From assembly GCA_046329055.1 (NCBI GenBank), contig JAXLVK010000022.1:1-64000 (forward strand): a stretch of DNA of 64,000 nucleotides. Reading direction: 5' to 3'. The stretch comes from JADKCL01 sp046329055 (GTDB lineage: Bacteria > Bacteroidota > Bacteroidia > J057 > JADKCL01). Both the position numbers and the translations under genes were made by a program. Below are positions 34,291 through 44,465 of this stretch, piece after piece. The notes under the pieces are model-generated. The model saw only the letters and a list, made by a program, of their open reading frames with translations, ran no database searches and was not told the origin of the DNA. Numbering within the stretch: position 1 is the first letter of the stretch; each line of letters starts with the position of its first letter.

Positions 34291-35604
34291 ATGAAGAGCC
34301 GAATACCTAGATTTTGCTTCCAAATAGCCCTGATTCTTTCGTTTGCGTTTGCATGGAAAGTATCAGACCCAAGTCCAACACGGTGAAAACCATCATGCCA
34401 ACTCGCCCGAGACCGGGGAGCAGCGCCTGCTGGCAATCACGAGGGCATGGAGAGGGCTGCTGACGTGATCATTCACCACGTCATGGACAGCCACGACTGG
34501 CACATCACTGACATCGGAGAGACCGCGATTTCGCTGCCACTTCCTTGGATTGTGTACAATTCCCAGAAGGGACTTGATTTCTTCATGAACACAGAGGCCA
34601 TGCTTGAGGGTGACAACCACTACCTCGAGTCCCATGGCAACCTGTACTACGTGAAGAGCAATGTCCCTGTCGCTACGTTCCACGACCTCACCGACCCCGC
34701 CGAAAAGGAGGAGTTTGAGAAACGGAAAAAGAGGGTGCTGGCAAATACGTCATCGTCCACCACAAGCTCGAGCGCTACGACGAAGCCACTGGCAAGAACG
34801 TGCCGCAGAGGAGTGATGGTGGAGGTTTTCGAGAAGATGGAAGGCGTCACCGTGATCGACTTCTCGATGACCAAGACGGCTCTCCAGATTCTGATCGTGG
34901 CCATTGTGATGTTGCTGCTCTTCACCCGCGTGGCCAAGGCCTACAAGCAACGTGAAGGCATGGCCCCCAAGGGCTTGCAGTAAAGCTTCATGGACGCTGA
35001 TCCTCTTCGTTCGTGACGAGGTCGCCAAGCCTTATCTGCATGGCAAGCATGGACAAGCCCAGCCCTACTTGCTCACGCTGTTCTTCTTCCTGTGATCAGC
35101 AACACTTTGGCCTCACGCCGCTCAGCTCCAACATCGCGGGCAACACGTCCATCACGCTGATGCTGGCCTTGCTGACCTTCATCCTGATCAATACCCGGAA
35201 CAGCACCAAGGATTTCTGGTTGCACATCTTCTGGTTCCCCGGCGTTCCGCTCTGGATGAAACCGCTGATGCTGGTTGTGGAGCTCATGGGCTTCTTCACC
35301 AAGCTTCCAGGCCTTGGCCATCCGTCTTTTCGCGAACATCTCCGCGGGTCACTTCATGGTGCTCTCGCTCATCTCCCTCATCTTCATCATGAGCAAGGGC
35401 GGACACGTCCCGGCTGCAGGTTGGGGGGATTTCTCCGCTTTCGCTGGCATTCTCCCTCTTCATCTTCGCGGTGGAGTTGATCGTGGCAGCGGTTCAAGCA
35501 TTCGTCTTTCTCGCTGCTCACAGCGCGGCGTTCATCGGCCAAGCCATGGAGACCCACGAGCACCACGGGATGACCACGGTGTGGAACATGCCCACGCCCA
35601 CTGA
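34291..35604 (+). CDS. atpB: ATP synthase F0 subunit a, frameshifted
   Basis: Subunit a forms the proton half-channels of the F0 rotor. Pieces in order are a signal-like start, HVMDSHDWHITDIG (the His-rich N-terminal segment of Bacteroidota subunit a), FVRDEVAKPYLHGKHG, SNTLASRRSAP-type noise where the frame shifts, then IAGNTSITLMLALLTFILIN, MLVVELMGFFTKLP, RLFANISAGHFMVLSLISLI carrying the essential Arg, and a His-rich end near AMETHEHH. At least six shifts are needed. The 3' end is approximate (35604 to 35632). Confidence 0.82.
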
Positions 35605-35644
35605 TAAGTACATTATTTATTTCTCACTATAACCGGTTACAATT

Positions 35645-35923
35645 ATGGAAGCAATTGCAGGGATTGGGATCGGTGCTGGTCTTTGGTGCAATCGGCGCAG
35701 GCTTGGGCATCGGTCGCCTTGCTGGCAGCGGCAGGAATCTATCACCGTCAGCCCAGCGCTGTTTAAGTGACAGTCCGCGCCAGCATGATTCTTACTGCTG
35801 TTCTCATCGAGGGTGTTGCACTCTTTCGCTGAGGTGATCTGCCTCTTGGTTGTTCTTATTGAGAAAGAAGAACACGATGAACAAGGCCGAGGGAATGCCC
35901 CGGCCTCCATCCGAATCTTTTAG
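35645..35923 (+). CDS. atpE: ATP synthase F0 subunit c, frameshifted
   Basis: The ring subunit that carries protons. From the ATG at 35645 it starts MEAIAGIGIGAGL; after a shift the sequence agrees with a GAGLGIGRLAGS core, and another frame supplies SMILTAVLIEGVALF with the proton-binding Glu, then EVICLLVVLIE. Two or more shifts are needed. The true stop is uncertain; 35923 is the first stop in the final frame. Confidence 0.8.
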
Positions 35924-36028
35924 AGGTACATCGATGTTGGAGGGGATTGATTCTAGAGTGAAATGGTCGCGGTGTACTAGAGCTGAAAAATAAGCGCAAA
36001 CGTTCGCAGAAAGCGACAAAGCAATAAA

Positions 36029-36517
36029 ATGGATCTATTAACACCTAAACTGGGTTTGTTTGTTCAAGCGCTGCTCATCTTCCTGATCCTCGTGGCCCTG
36101 CTGGAAGTTCGCCTGGAAACCGATCATGGCTGGTATCAAGAGCCGTGAAGAGGGCATCCAAAAGTCGACTCCACGAGGCCAAGCAAGTCCGCGAGGAAAG
36201 CGTCAAGCGAAGGCTGACAACGAAGCCTGCTCGCCCAAGCCCGTGCTGAGCGTGAGAACATGCTCAAGGAGGCACGCACCATGGGTGATGCAGATCGTGT
36301 CCAAGGCCCGTCGTGACGCCGATGCCGAGTACAAGCGCACCATGGACAAGGCACTCGAGGTATCCGCGCTGAGAAGATGCGGCTCCTACCGACGGGAAAA
36401 ACCAAGTGGCTAAGCTTCCATCGAGGTCGCCGAAAAGACTTGCGCCAAGAACTACAGGTCGCCAAGACCCAGGAGGACGTGGCCATAAAGTTCATCAACG
36501 ACCTGAACCTCAACTGA
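36029..36517 (+). CDS. atpF: ATP synthase F0 subunit b, frameshifted
   Basis: The peripheral stalk subunit. From MDLLTPKLGLF there is one membrane helix (LLIFLILVALL), then after shifts MAGIKSREEGIQKS, LKADNEA-like coiled coil, IVSKARRDADAEYKRTMDKAL, and the end VAIKFINDLNLN before TGA at 36515. About five shifts are needed. Order and spacing match the operon. Confidence 0.82.
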
Positions 36518-36524
36518 TCCCGTC

Positions 36525-37079
36525 ATGATTGAGATCAAACTTGAGACCGTTACGCCAACTCGATCCTCGTACTCGCCCAAGAGCGCGGTCAGGTCGAGCG
36601 TGCGTGAGGATTTCCAGAAAATCCACCGGGTCTGTCAGAGCAATCCCGACTTGTGCGGATGCTCGAGAGTCCCCTGATCCACGGCGACAAGAAGCAGGAC
36701 ATCCTTGATGAAATCTTCAAGGGGCAGTTTTGCGACATCACCGATAGCCTCATCCGCATCATTGTCCGGAAGAAGCGTGAGGATACCTCGACGACATCGC
36801 CGAGCGTTACTTGCACCAATACGACCGCTTGAACAACATCACTCGTGGCATTCGCGCAGCGCCCATCCTCTCACCGGGAGGCACAGGTCGCCAAGATCAA
36901 GCAGGCCATCGAGGCACAGTTCAAGACCACCTTCGAAATCACCCATGAGATTGACCCCCAACCTCATCGGTGGTTTTGTGCTGTGCGTAGGCGATCGCCA
37001 GTTCGATGCGAGCATCGCCACCCGCTTGCGGGCTTTGAAACAAGAATTTGACAGTAATCCCTACGTTAAACAGGTATAA
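36525..37079 (+). CDS. atpH: ATP synthase F1 subunit delta, frameshifted
   Basis: The subunit that joins F1 to the peripheral stalk. Stitched segments read SILVLAQERGQVERVRED, MLESPLIHGDKKQDILDEIF, ITDSLIRIIVRKKRED, IKQAIEAQFKTTFEITHEID and IATRLRALKQEFDSNPYVKQV before TAA. At least four shifts. It follows atpF by seven bases and precedes atpA by two. Confidence 0.82.
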
Positions 37080-37081
37080 CA

Positions 37082-38675
37082 ATGGTAGAAGTAAGACCGA
37101 TGAAGTTCCGCGATCCTTGCGTCAGCAGCTGAGCGGCTTCCGACCGAGGCAGAATTGCAAGAGGGTACCGTGCTCCAAATCGGTGACGGTATCGCCCGTA
37201 TATATGGCTTGTCCAAAGTGCAGGCTGGTGAGCTCATCGAGTTCCAGAACGGCTTGCGCGGCATGGTGTTGAACCTGGAAGAGGTGACAACGTCGGTGCG
37301 GTGCTCTTTGGCGAAAGCGAAGGCATTAAGGAAGGGGACACTGTGCGCCGCACAGGCCGTATCGCCTCCATCCCGGTGGGCGAAGGTCTGATCGGTCGCG
37401 GTCATCAACCCTCGGCGAGCCGATCGACGGCAAGGGCCTGATGGGTGGCGAGTTCTACGACTCTCCGTTCGAGCGCAAAGCCCCGGTGATCTACCGTCAG
37501 CCTGTGGCCCAGCCGCTGCAGACCGTGAACATCAAGGCCATCGACGCCATGATTCCGATCGCCGTGGTCAGCGCGAATTGATCATCGAGACCGTCAGACT
37601 GGCAAGACCGCCGTGGCCATCGATACCATTGTGAACCAGAAGGAATTTTATGAGCGCGGCGAACTTCTATGTTCTGCATCTACGTCGCCTGCGGTCAGAA
37701 GCGCGGTTCACCATCGCTCAGGTGGTGAAGGCCCTGGAAAAAGCTGGCGCTGTGGACTACACCATCGTGGTCGCGGCTCCTGCTTCCTCCCCCGCTCCTC
37801 TCCAATACTTCGCCCCGTTCGCTGGCGCAGCCATCGGCGAGTTTTTCCGTGACACGGGCCGCCACGCAGGCGGGGATTTTCGACGACTTGAGCAAGCAAG
37901 CTGTGGCTTACCGTGAGGTTTCCCTGCTGCTCCGCCGTCCTCCGGGTCGTGAGGCTTACCCTGGTGACGTGTTCTACCTGCACAGCCGCCTCCTCTGGTG
38001 CGCGCAGCAGAACGTCGAAATTCATGCAGACGGTAATAACGGATACGCAATTGACCTTCCAGTCCTCTGGAAGAAGATCGCAGGCGGCACCTTCTGAGGC
38101 CCCTGACCGCTTCCCGGATCACCGAAACCCAGGGCAGGACGTGTCCGCGTACATCCCCACTAACGTGATCTCCATCACCGACGGTCGATTCTCGAGTCCA
38201 ACCTCTTCAACTCCGGTGTACGCCCCGCCATCAACGTGGGTATCTCCGTGAGCCGCGTGGGTGGTTCCGCTCAGATCAAGCCGATGAAGAAGGTCGCTGG
38301 TACCCTGAAGCTGCACCTCGCTCAGTACCGCGAGCTCGAAGCCTTCTCCAAGTTCGGTTCCGACTTGGACAAGAGCACCATGGCTCAGCTCGAGCGCGGC
38401 AAGCGTCTGTCGAAATCCTGAAGCAAAAGCAGCTCAGCCCGGTCTGTGGAAGAGCAGATCGCCATCATCTCGCTTAAGACCAAGGGCCTGCTGGAGGAGC
38501 TCGTGCACCCGCATCAAGGAATTTGAGCGTGCCTAAGCATCGAGCATCTGCGCCCGAACCACAAGGATGTGATGGCCGGGAACTCGCCAAGCGCGGCGGT
38601 GATGTCACCAAGCCCGAGGTGGAGAAGGTCCTCATCGACACGGCCAAGCAAGTCGCGGCCAATTTCCAGAACTGA
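37082..38675 (+). CDS. atpA: ATP synthase F1 subunit alpha, frameshifted
   Basis: The non-catalytic nucleotide-binding subunit. Segments in order: MVEVRP, LQIGDGIARIYGLSKVQAG, GRIASIPVGEG, FERKAPG, PLQT, QTGKTAVAIDTIVNQK (Walker A), APASSPAPLQYFAPF, DDLSKQAVAYREVSLLLRRP, SITDG, FNSGVRPAINVGISVSRVG, LAQYRELEAFSKFGSDLD and a C-terminal helix region. The length, about 525 codons, is normal once about ten single-base shifts are repaired. Most losses fall in short homopolymers, as in poorly corrected long reads. Confidence 0.9.
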
Positions 38676-38696
38676 GAATTTAATCGGTAGCCTCTA

Positions 38697-39590
38697 ATGG
38701 CGAATACAAAGGAATTAAGGGAGCGGATCAAGTCCGTCAAGAGCACGCAGCAGCTCACCTGCGCCAGAAAATGGTGGCCGCGGCCAAGTTGAAGCGCGCC
38801 CAGGACACCATCATCCAGTTGGCGTCCCTATGCCCAGAAGCTCCTCGGCGAGATCATGGGCAACATCGCAGCTGAAGTGACGGGAGACATCGAAAGCCCT
38901 ACATGAAGCAGTCGCCGCGGAGAAGGTGCTCCTCGTGGTCGTCACCCAACCGCGGTCTCTGTGGAGCGCGAATGCGAACGTGAACAAGGCCGCCCTTGAG
39001 GTCGCTCAGGGCGTCTATCCCGAGCAATTGGCCGCAGGCAACCTGTCCATTTTGGCCATCGGCAAGAAGGTTGAGTGCTTCAAGGAGTGGCTTCAACATG
39101 GTGGCGAGAACCACGACACCTTGCAGACCTGAGCTTTGACTCCGTGAATGCTGTCGCTACCATGGTGATGGACGGATTCGTCTCCGGCAAGTGGGATCGT
39201 GTACCTCGTGTACAATGAGTTCAAGAACGTCATGTCGCAAATCAAGCGCCACGAGCAGTTCCTGCCCATTGCTGCGAATCCTGCTCCCGCTCCGCTGCTG
39301 CGAGTGCCGTTGCCGCCGCCAAGGTGGGTTCGGCGATTTTCGAGCCCAACAAGGTCGATATCTTGACCGATCTGATCCCGAAGAGCCTCCGCATCCGTTT
39401 AAGCAAGGCGGTGCTGGAAAGCAACGCGGTGAGCAAGGCGCGGATGGTGGCCATGGACAATGCTACCACCAACGCCGAGGAACTCATCAAGCAGCTTCGC
39501 CTCGCTTACAACCAAGCCCGTCAGGCCGCGATCACCAAGGAAATCTTGGAAATCGTTGCAGGTGCCGAAGCATTGGCAAGCGCGGGTTGA
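38697..39590 (+). CDS. atpG: ATP synthase F1 subunit gamma, frameshifted
   Basis: The central rotor shaft. It begins MANTKELRERIKSVKSTQQLT, continues after shifts with MVAAAKLKRAQDTIIQ, a middle part with LCSANANVNKAA-like sequence, VMDGFVSGKWD, and an intact C-terminus with LTDLIPKSLRIRLSKAVLES and ATTNAEELIKQLRLAYNQ. About five shifts. The operon ends here with a strong terminator; beta and epsilon genes are absent, as is common in Bacteroidota where they lie elsewhere. Confidence 0.87.
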
Positions 39591-39615
39591 TCCTGAATGG
39601 CCAGAAACTACAGGA

Positions 39616-39645
39616 AGAGGCCACCCATCGGGTGGCCTCTTTGCT
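39616..39645 (+). terminator. Terminator of the ATP synthase operon
   Basis: A perfect 11-base stem (AGAGGCCACCC with GGGTGGCCTCT) around ATC, followed by TTG CTT. It lies 25 bases after the atpG stop. Confidence 0.85.
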
Positions 39646-39687
39646 TCCATTGCAAATTCCGCCAAAACCCCGGACCTTTGGCCCCCG

Positions 39688-40249
39688 ATGTCACAAGGCA
39701 AAAATACCTCCTCTTACCTTTGGTGATCGTGTTTGGCGTGGCCTCGATCAGTACCAAGCAGCTGGCAAACGAGCATCCGGCACCTACTGCAACATGGAAT
39801 ACCCCGGCTACGACTTCACTCAGTCGGACAAATGCCATTGGGATCCGGAGGCATTGCTGAGCTTCACGCACATCTACAATGAAGGCGTTCTTGAGCATGG
39901 AGACAATTCGCATCCCACGGTGCGCTTGATCGTCTTGACGGATCGTCCTTTCTGGCCTCTTGCTGCTAGGGGTGCTGATCTATTTCCCGCGTTCGGACAA
40001 GGTGCGCGCCTTGGAGGCAGTGGTATTTGCCTTGATTGCGGCAGGAGGCTTGGGGAACATCATCGACCGGATTCTTGCTGGTGTTGGTGGTGGATTTCAT
40101 GCACATGTACTTCGGCATGGACTGGACCAGCACGGGCATTTTCAATGTCGCCGACCTCTATATCACCTTTGGTGTGGCCATTTACTTGATCGCATTGGTG
40201 AACCTGATCAAGAACAAGGGCAAAGGAAGAGGAAGTTGCGGCAAGCTGA
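39688..40249 (+). CDS. lspA: Lipoprotein signal peptidase, frameshifted
   Basis: LspA cleaves prolipoprotein signal peptides in the inner membrane; the many lipoproteins here need it. Stitched frames give a first helix YLLLPLVIVFGVA, a Bacteroidota-type loop, then THIYNEGVLEHGDNSHPTVR, LLLGVLIYFPRSDKVRALE, GGLGNIIDRIL with the first catalytic Asp, VDFMHMYFGMDW, and GIFNVADLYITFG with the second catalytic Asp. About five shifts. The TGA at 40247 fits a frame reading EEEVAAS. Confidence 0.8.
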
Positions 40250-40344
40250 GCAGCTTTTCGCAGGCCGATTGCCTGGGCGTCGCCTCCTACCATGAAAGCG
40301 TTCCGCTACGGTGGCCGACGGAACCCATGGAATACAATCATGTT

Positions 40345-40857
40345 TCACCTTATCAATTGCTTCCCAGCAGGTGATCTTCCTGCGGGTGAGAGTACGTGTC
40401 CTACCTTCCAGCCGCCCTTCCCCAGAATTGGAGCATCGTCTGAGCAGGGCGGCCGTTTTCGTCCATCAGTTTGGTTGTGGTTGATTCGTCATCTGCGGCA
40501 TTGTCTGAAAATATTCAGGATTGCAGCGATGTCATGTTGCCGATGCAGTCCCAAGTTGTCTGGGCGCGTGTCACGGGTTGCCAGGTTCCATTGTCGCGGA
40601 GGAAAAGAACGACTCCCGGCGGGAAAATCAGAGGGATCGAGCGAAAAGCGCCCGGTTGTTTGTCCGTCTGTTTGAAAGAGCGTGTCTTGTTCGTGTGCGG
40701 GCAGTTTGTTGGCCCAATCGTCAGCTGTCAGCGGAGGCTTGCGCGTTCCAGATTTCTTTTTGTAGGGTCTCGGTCAGTGTCTGCGCGGTCAGCGGATTGA
40801 ATGCAAGCAATGTCAGGGTCAGGGCTGCGAGGATGCTGGGGAAGCGATGCGATTCAT
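40345..40857 (-). CDS. Hidden secreted protein, unknown, frameshifted
   Basis: Not apparent as one ORF. Starting at the minus-strand ATG at 40857 and allowing one lost C, the sequence reads a good signal peptide (ILAALTLTLLAFNPLTAQ) followed by TLTETLQKEIWNAQASAD. After shifts it continues LPAHEQDTLFQTDGQTTGRF, FPAGVVLFLRDNGTWQPV, TTWDCIGNMTSLQS, FSDNAADDESTTTKLMDENG and a C-terminus near GWKVGHVLSPAGRSPAGKQL with a stop at 40345. Composition is protein-like throughout and a TAACTTTG box lies upstream. The family is unrecognised. It is convergent with lspA. Confidence 0.5.
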
Positions 40858-40890
40858 TGTTGCTCTATCGAACGAATTTTGAAACTGGGA

Positions 40891-40898
40891 CAAAGTTA
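40891..40898 (-). promoter_or_regulatory. -7 box TAACTTTG for the hidden secreted protein
   Basis: An exact minus-strand TAnnTTTG match 33 bases upstream of the ATG at 40857. Confidence 0.5.
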
Positions 40899-40926
40899 TA
40901 TCGTCGAAAAGGGCTCCGCTGGCAAA

Positions 40927-40979
40927 TTGAACGAACGGGCCTCCTGAAGGACGAAGGCAGTTTGGTTGAACGAACGGGC
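40927..40979. repeat. Direct repeat TTGAACGAACGGGC
   Basis: Two exact 14-base copies (40927-40940 and 40966-40979) 39 bases apart, with related GAACGAA and GACGAACG words at about 40869 and 41010. They lie upstream of the minus-strand promoter and could be regulator sites. Confidence 0.5.
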
Positions 40980-41849
40980 ACATTTGGCCATTTCACACGA
41001 GCAGCTTTGGACGAACGCACTCCCCATAAGCATGACGGATGGAATCCGAGGACTCGGCTGCCGCTTGCCCAAGCGGAATGGCAGAAATGAGGGCCAACGT
41101 ACGGATTGGGGCAGCCAGAAAATCCATCCCTTTTCGGAGGCAGGTACGCCCACGGATTTGCACTGGCGCGAGGGAATCTTTGTATATTCAGAAGGTCGGC
41201 AATGACCTCCATCTGATAGAAGCTAAAATATTCTGGCAGCCTGGCCTATGATCTGAACTTTACCCCAGAACTCACATTCGGTTTTAAAGTCTGCAGTGAC
41301 TTTTAAGTAAAGTTCAGGTAGTATTTTGTCCAAGCCCAGACTATATTTTCTCAGCTTGATAAGGTGGTGCGATCTGTCATAGTGTTCCAATCTCATCTCA
41401 GGCATGATTCAGTTGTCACAGTGAATGGGGTGAACATTCGTTCGATGGCCCTGTCGATATGCCTGCTCGTATTGGCCTCACATTCGAGATTTGACACATC
41501 TTGCTTCCTCTGGATTCTTGAGGTGGTTTTGGTACGGGAGACTGCCTGAGCCACGGGCGGCAAATGTTGTTGTTGTTTGTTATATGGCAGGAATCAGGCC
41601 TGCTGTCTGAGCACACATGTGCGATGGTCGGACGGGTGTACACATTCATGGTGACTACTTGGTGCGAGCGTGGCTGGTGAGAACAACATTTATCACTTCA
41701 CGACCTTTGATTTCAAAATGCTAATAATTCGATTATTTGCGTATATTCTGGTAGCAGTGGGAACTGCCTGATAGGTACGTTCTCTCGATATTTGTACTAG
41801 TGAATTAACTGCAGCGAAATCCCTTTGCTTCCCCATCTGAACACATATT
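40980..41849. other. Unresolved stretch; should hold the sprA 5' end
   Basis: No frame gives confident protein. SprA homologues have roughly 200-250 residues before the first block I can recognise (about 41880), so the true sprA start should lie here, near 41200-41300, but indels hide it. A signal-like run MLIIRLFAYILVAVGTA begins at 41718 but hits a stop. The stretch is more AT-rich by eye than its flanks. Confidence 0.4.
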
Positions 41850-44465
41850 TTGTGAATTCGTTTAATTTAAACTAGTTGAAATGTGGTCATAAGGACGGGG
41901 AGAAGCCCGCCCACGTTGACTGGGATACGCAGGCACTTTGACTTTGAAAACCAGGATCAAGTTGACTCACCAAGACTTGAATGAGATCATCCGTGCACCA
42001 GCGGCACCAAGCCTGCCCTTGAATGGATTCGTTGATTTGAAGGTGTTGGAACTTTCTGGCATCAAGATGTTCTCAAGTTTGGCCTTGATGAGGACTGCAC
42101 GCTGTCCTGGTCAAAAGGGCAGATCTAAAGCGGTTCTGCGACGAGCACAAGTCGCCTGGAGTTCCGCAAGCGGCGATGATCATTATCGGCAACCGCCACT
42201 TCTTCCTGGAGCCAGCCTGTTCCCGCTACGAGTACGCCCTCAAGGGCCGCCCGGAACCTGAACTCGCCCATCACCATCACCCGGATGGAGGTGTGGATCA
42301 CGAACAACACAGCGCGAGCACGGTGGGATAACCGCAACGCGGTCGGCTTCGTGGACTTGCAGGAAAACCGAGCTGGACCCTAGCGGCAACCCGTCCACTC
42401 ACAAAGGCCGCCTCTGAACCAGCAGGCCCGTTTCCCGCACGAGCTACCCCGACAACAACGCCAACAACCTCCTACCGCAGATCAACACCAACCCGATCTA
42501 CTTCGAGAAGTCAACGGTGGACACCGCCCGTGAACAACTCGAGCTTCCAAACGGCACGACTTCCTCAAGGTCGAGAACATGCGGAAACTGAATCCGAACG
42601 AATTCACCTTCCACCCGCAGCTGGTTATCCTCGCTGAACAGCGCCCTGCAACAGACCCAGGTCATCTCTTCGTCTCCTACGAATACCGCCGCGGCGGCGA
42701 GGTCTATCAGGTCGGTGACTTCACCTATGATCCCGGCAAGCAGGCCAATGACCTCAACAGCAACGTCCTGTTCCTGAAAAATGCTGAAGCCGGACAAGAT
42801 CCAGCCCTGCAGCAACAACACCCTTCCCACTTCGTGACCTGATGATGAAAACATCTACAGCCTCGGTGGCATGGCCTTCCGCCAGAAGTGGGAATTCGCC
42901 TTCGAGGTGATCTTCGACTCGCGGACGAGCGCAGGCGACCTCGGGATACCTGCTGTCACGACTCTATGCTTGGAAGCGAGATTCCCCTGATCCGCGTCCT
43001 CGGCTTGGACACCCTCCAAAACAACAACCAAAAGCGGCTCCGGACAACTTTTTCGACTACATCGACCGGATTACCATCATCCCGACAAGGGCACGATCAT
43101 CTTCCTGGTGCTGGAGCCCTTCGAGATCATACGCAGCAAGCTGCGCAACGTCGCCGAGGAGGGCACTGCTCCTCGACACGCTCTACTCTGGTACACCGCA
43201 GGACGCCATCAACTACGCCTCCGACAAGAACCGCTACTTCCCCAAGGGCAGCTACCAAGGCAGCCGCGGCTCGGAGATTTCCCTGAACCTCTCAACGTGG
43301 CTCCCCCGGCTCCGTCAAGGTCACCGCCAATGGCATCACCCTGCAAGAAGGCACGACTACCAGGTCGATTACAGCATCGGCAAGGCGACCATCCTCAACC
43401 AAAACCTCACATCTTGGTCAGGAACTCAAGTGCACCTTCGAGACCAACAACCTCTTCGGCATCGACACCAAGACGATGCAGGGCTCGCGGTTCGACCTGA
43501 ACATCAACAAGGACTTCCAACTCGAGCTACCGTCCTGCACCCGAATGAGCGCCCCACATCAACAAGATTGTCATCGGGGACGAACCCACCTCCAACACCA
43601 TCTGGGGCTCCGACGGTATCTTCCGCAAGGACAGCAAGTTCCTGACCAAGCTTCATCGACAAGCTGTCTTTCCTCCAGACCAATGAAATTCCAACATCAA
43701 TGCCCAAGGTGAATTCGCACAGCTCCTGCCGGGTCACCCGCGTGCCATCGAGGTGAATGGAGAAAAGGGCATCGCCTACCTCGACGACTTCGAAAGCGCC
43801 AAGACCACCCCGACCTACGGGCTACCGCGCTTGGTCGATCATTTCACCTCCCGGCAACAACGGCTACAACAACATGGTCAGCCGCCGGCCCGATGGAATG
43901 CTGCGCTCAGCGAAGGCTTCAACCGCGAAGCTCGCTTGGTACAGCATCGACCCCAGCTTCTACTACGGCATCACCGATGAGGTCTTCGCCGAGTCGGAGC
44001 TGAGCAACCACTACATCCGTCAGGTCACTCCCCAACGAGGTCTTCCCAAACCAGACCCGTATCACGGGCGACAACGTGCTTCGGACATTTGACCTGCAGT
44101 ACAAGCCCAATCAGCGGGCATGTACAACTACGAAGCCTCCGTTGCCCTGCTCAATCCCGACGGAACCTTCAAGAATCCTGGAGTGACATGTGGGCGGGCA
44201 TCCAGCGGCGCACCAGCGGCAACACCGACTTCGAGGCCGCCAACTTCGAGTTCATTGAGTTCTGGATGCACCCGTTCATCTATGACCAAAACAACGGTGG
44301 TCAGTTCATGCTGAACTTGGGTGCAGTGAGCGAGGACGTGCTCCGTGACAACGTTCGGAACTTCGAAAACGGCCTTCCCTGCGACCCGAACGACATCAAT
44401 ACCGTGGACACGAGCGCTTGGGGCCTGTACCCGCTCACTACGCCGGCCCACCACCCTATTCAGCA
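41850..44465 (+). CDS. sprA: SprA/Sov type IX translocon, N-terminal part, frameshifted
   Basis: SprA is the outer-membrane channel of the type IX system, a 36-strand barrel. Across shifting frames I read GEKARVNVDWDTQAL-like sequence, FDFENQ, SLPLNG, RHFFLEPA, ITRMEVWITNN-like and VGFVDL, FTFHPQL, YEYRRGGEVYQVGDFTYDPG, FDYIDRITI, INYASDKNRYFPKGSYQGSRG, DYQVDYSIGKATILNQNL, IDKLSFLQT and MEVNGEKGIAYLDDFESAKT-like pieces, all in SprA order. Dozens of single-base shifts occur. The start is not resolved and should lie up to 650 bases upstream. Confidence 0.8.

Noticed and set aside
34291..39590. Programmed frameshifting or stop readthrough in the ATP synthase genes
   Set aside because: Shifts are too many, irregular, and without slippery sites; sequence error explains them better.
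40521..41090. A 189-codon plus-strand ORF between lspA and sprA
   Set aside because: The protein is Arg/Cys-rich and unlike any family, and the minus strand gives a better, signal-peptide-bearing reading.
41718..41771. Signal-peptide-like MLIIRLFAYILVAVGTA as the sprA start
   Set aside because: It is followed by a stop and leaves only about 50 residues before a block that in SprA lies about 200-250 residues in.
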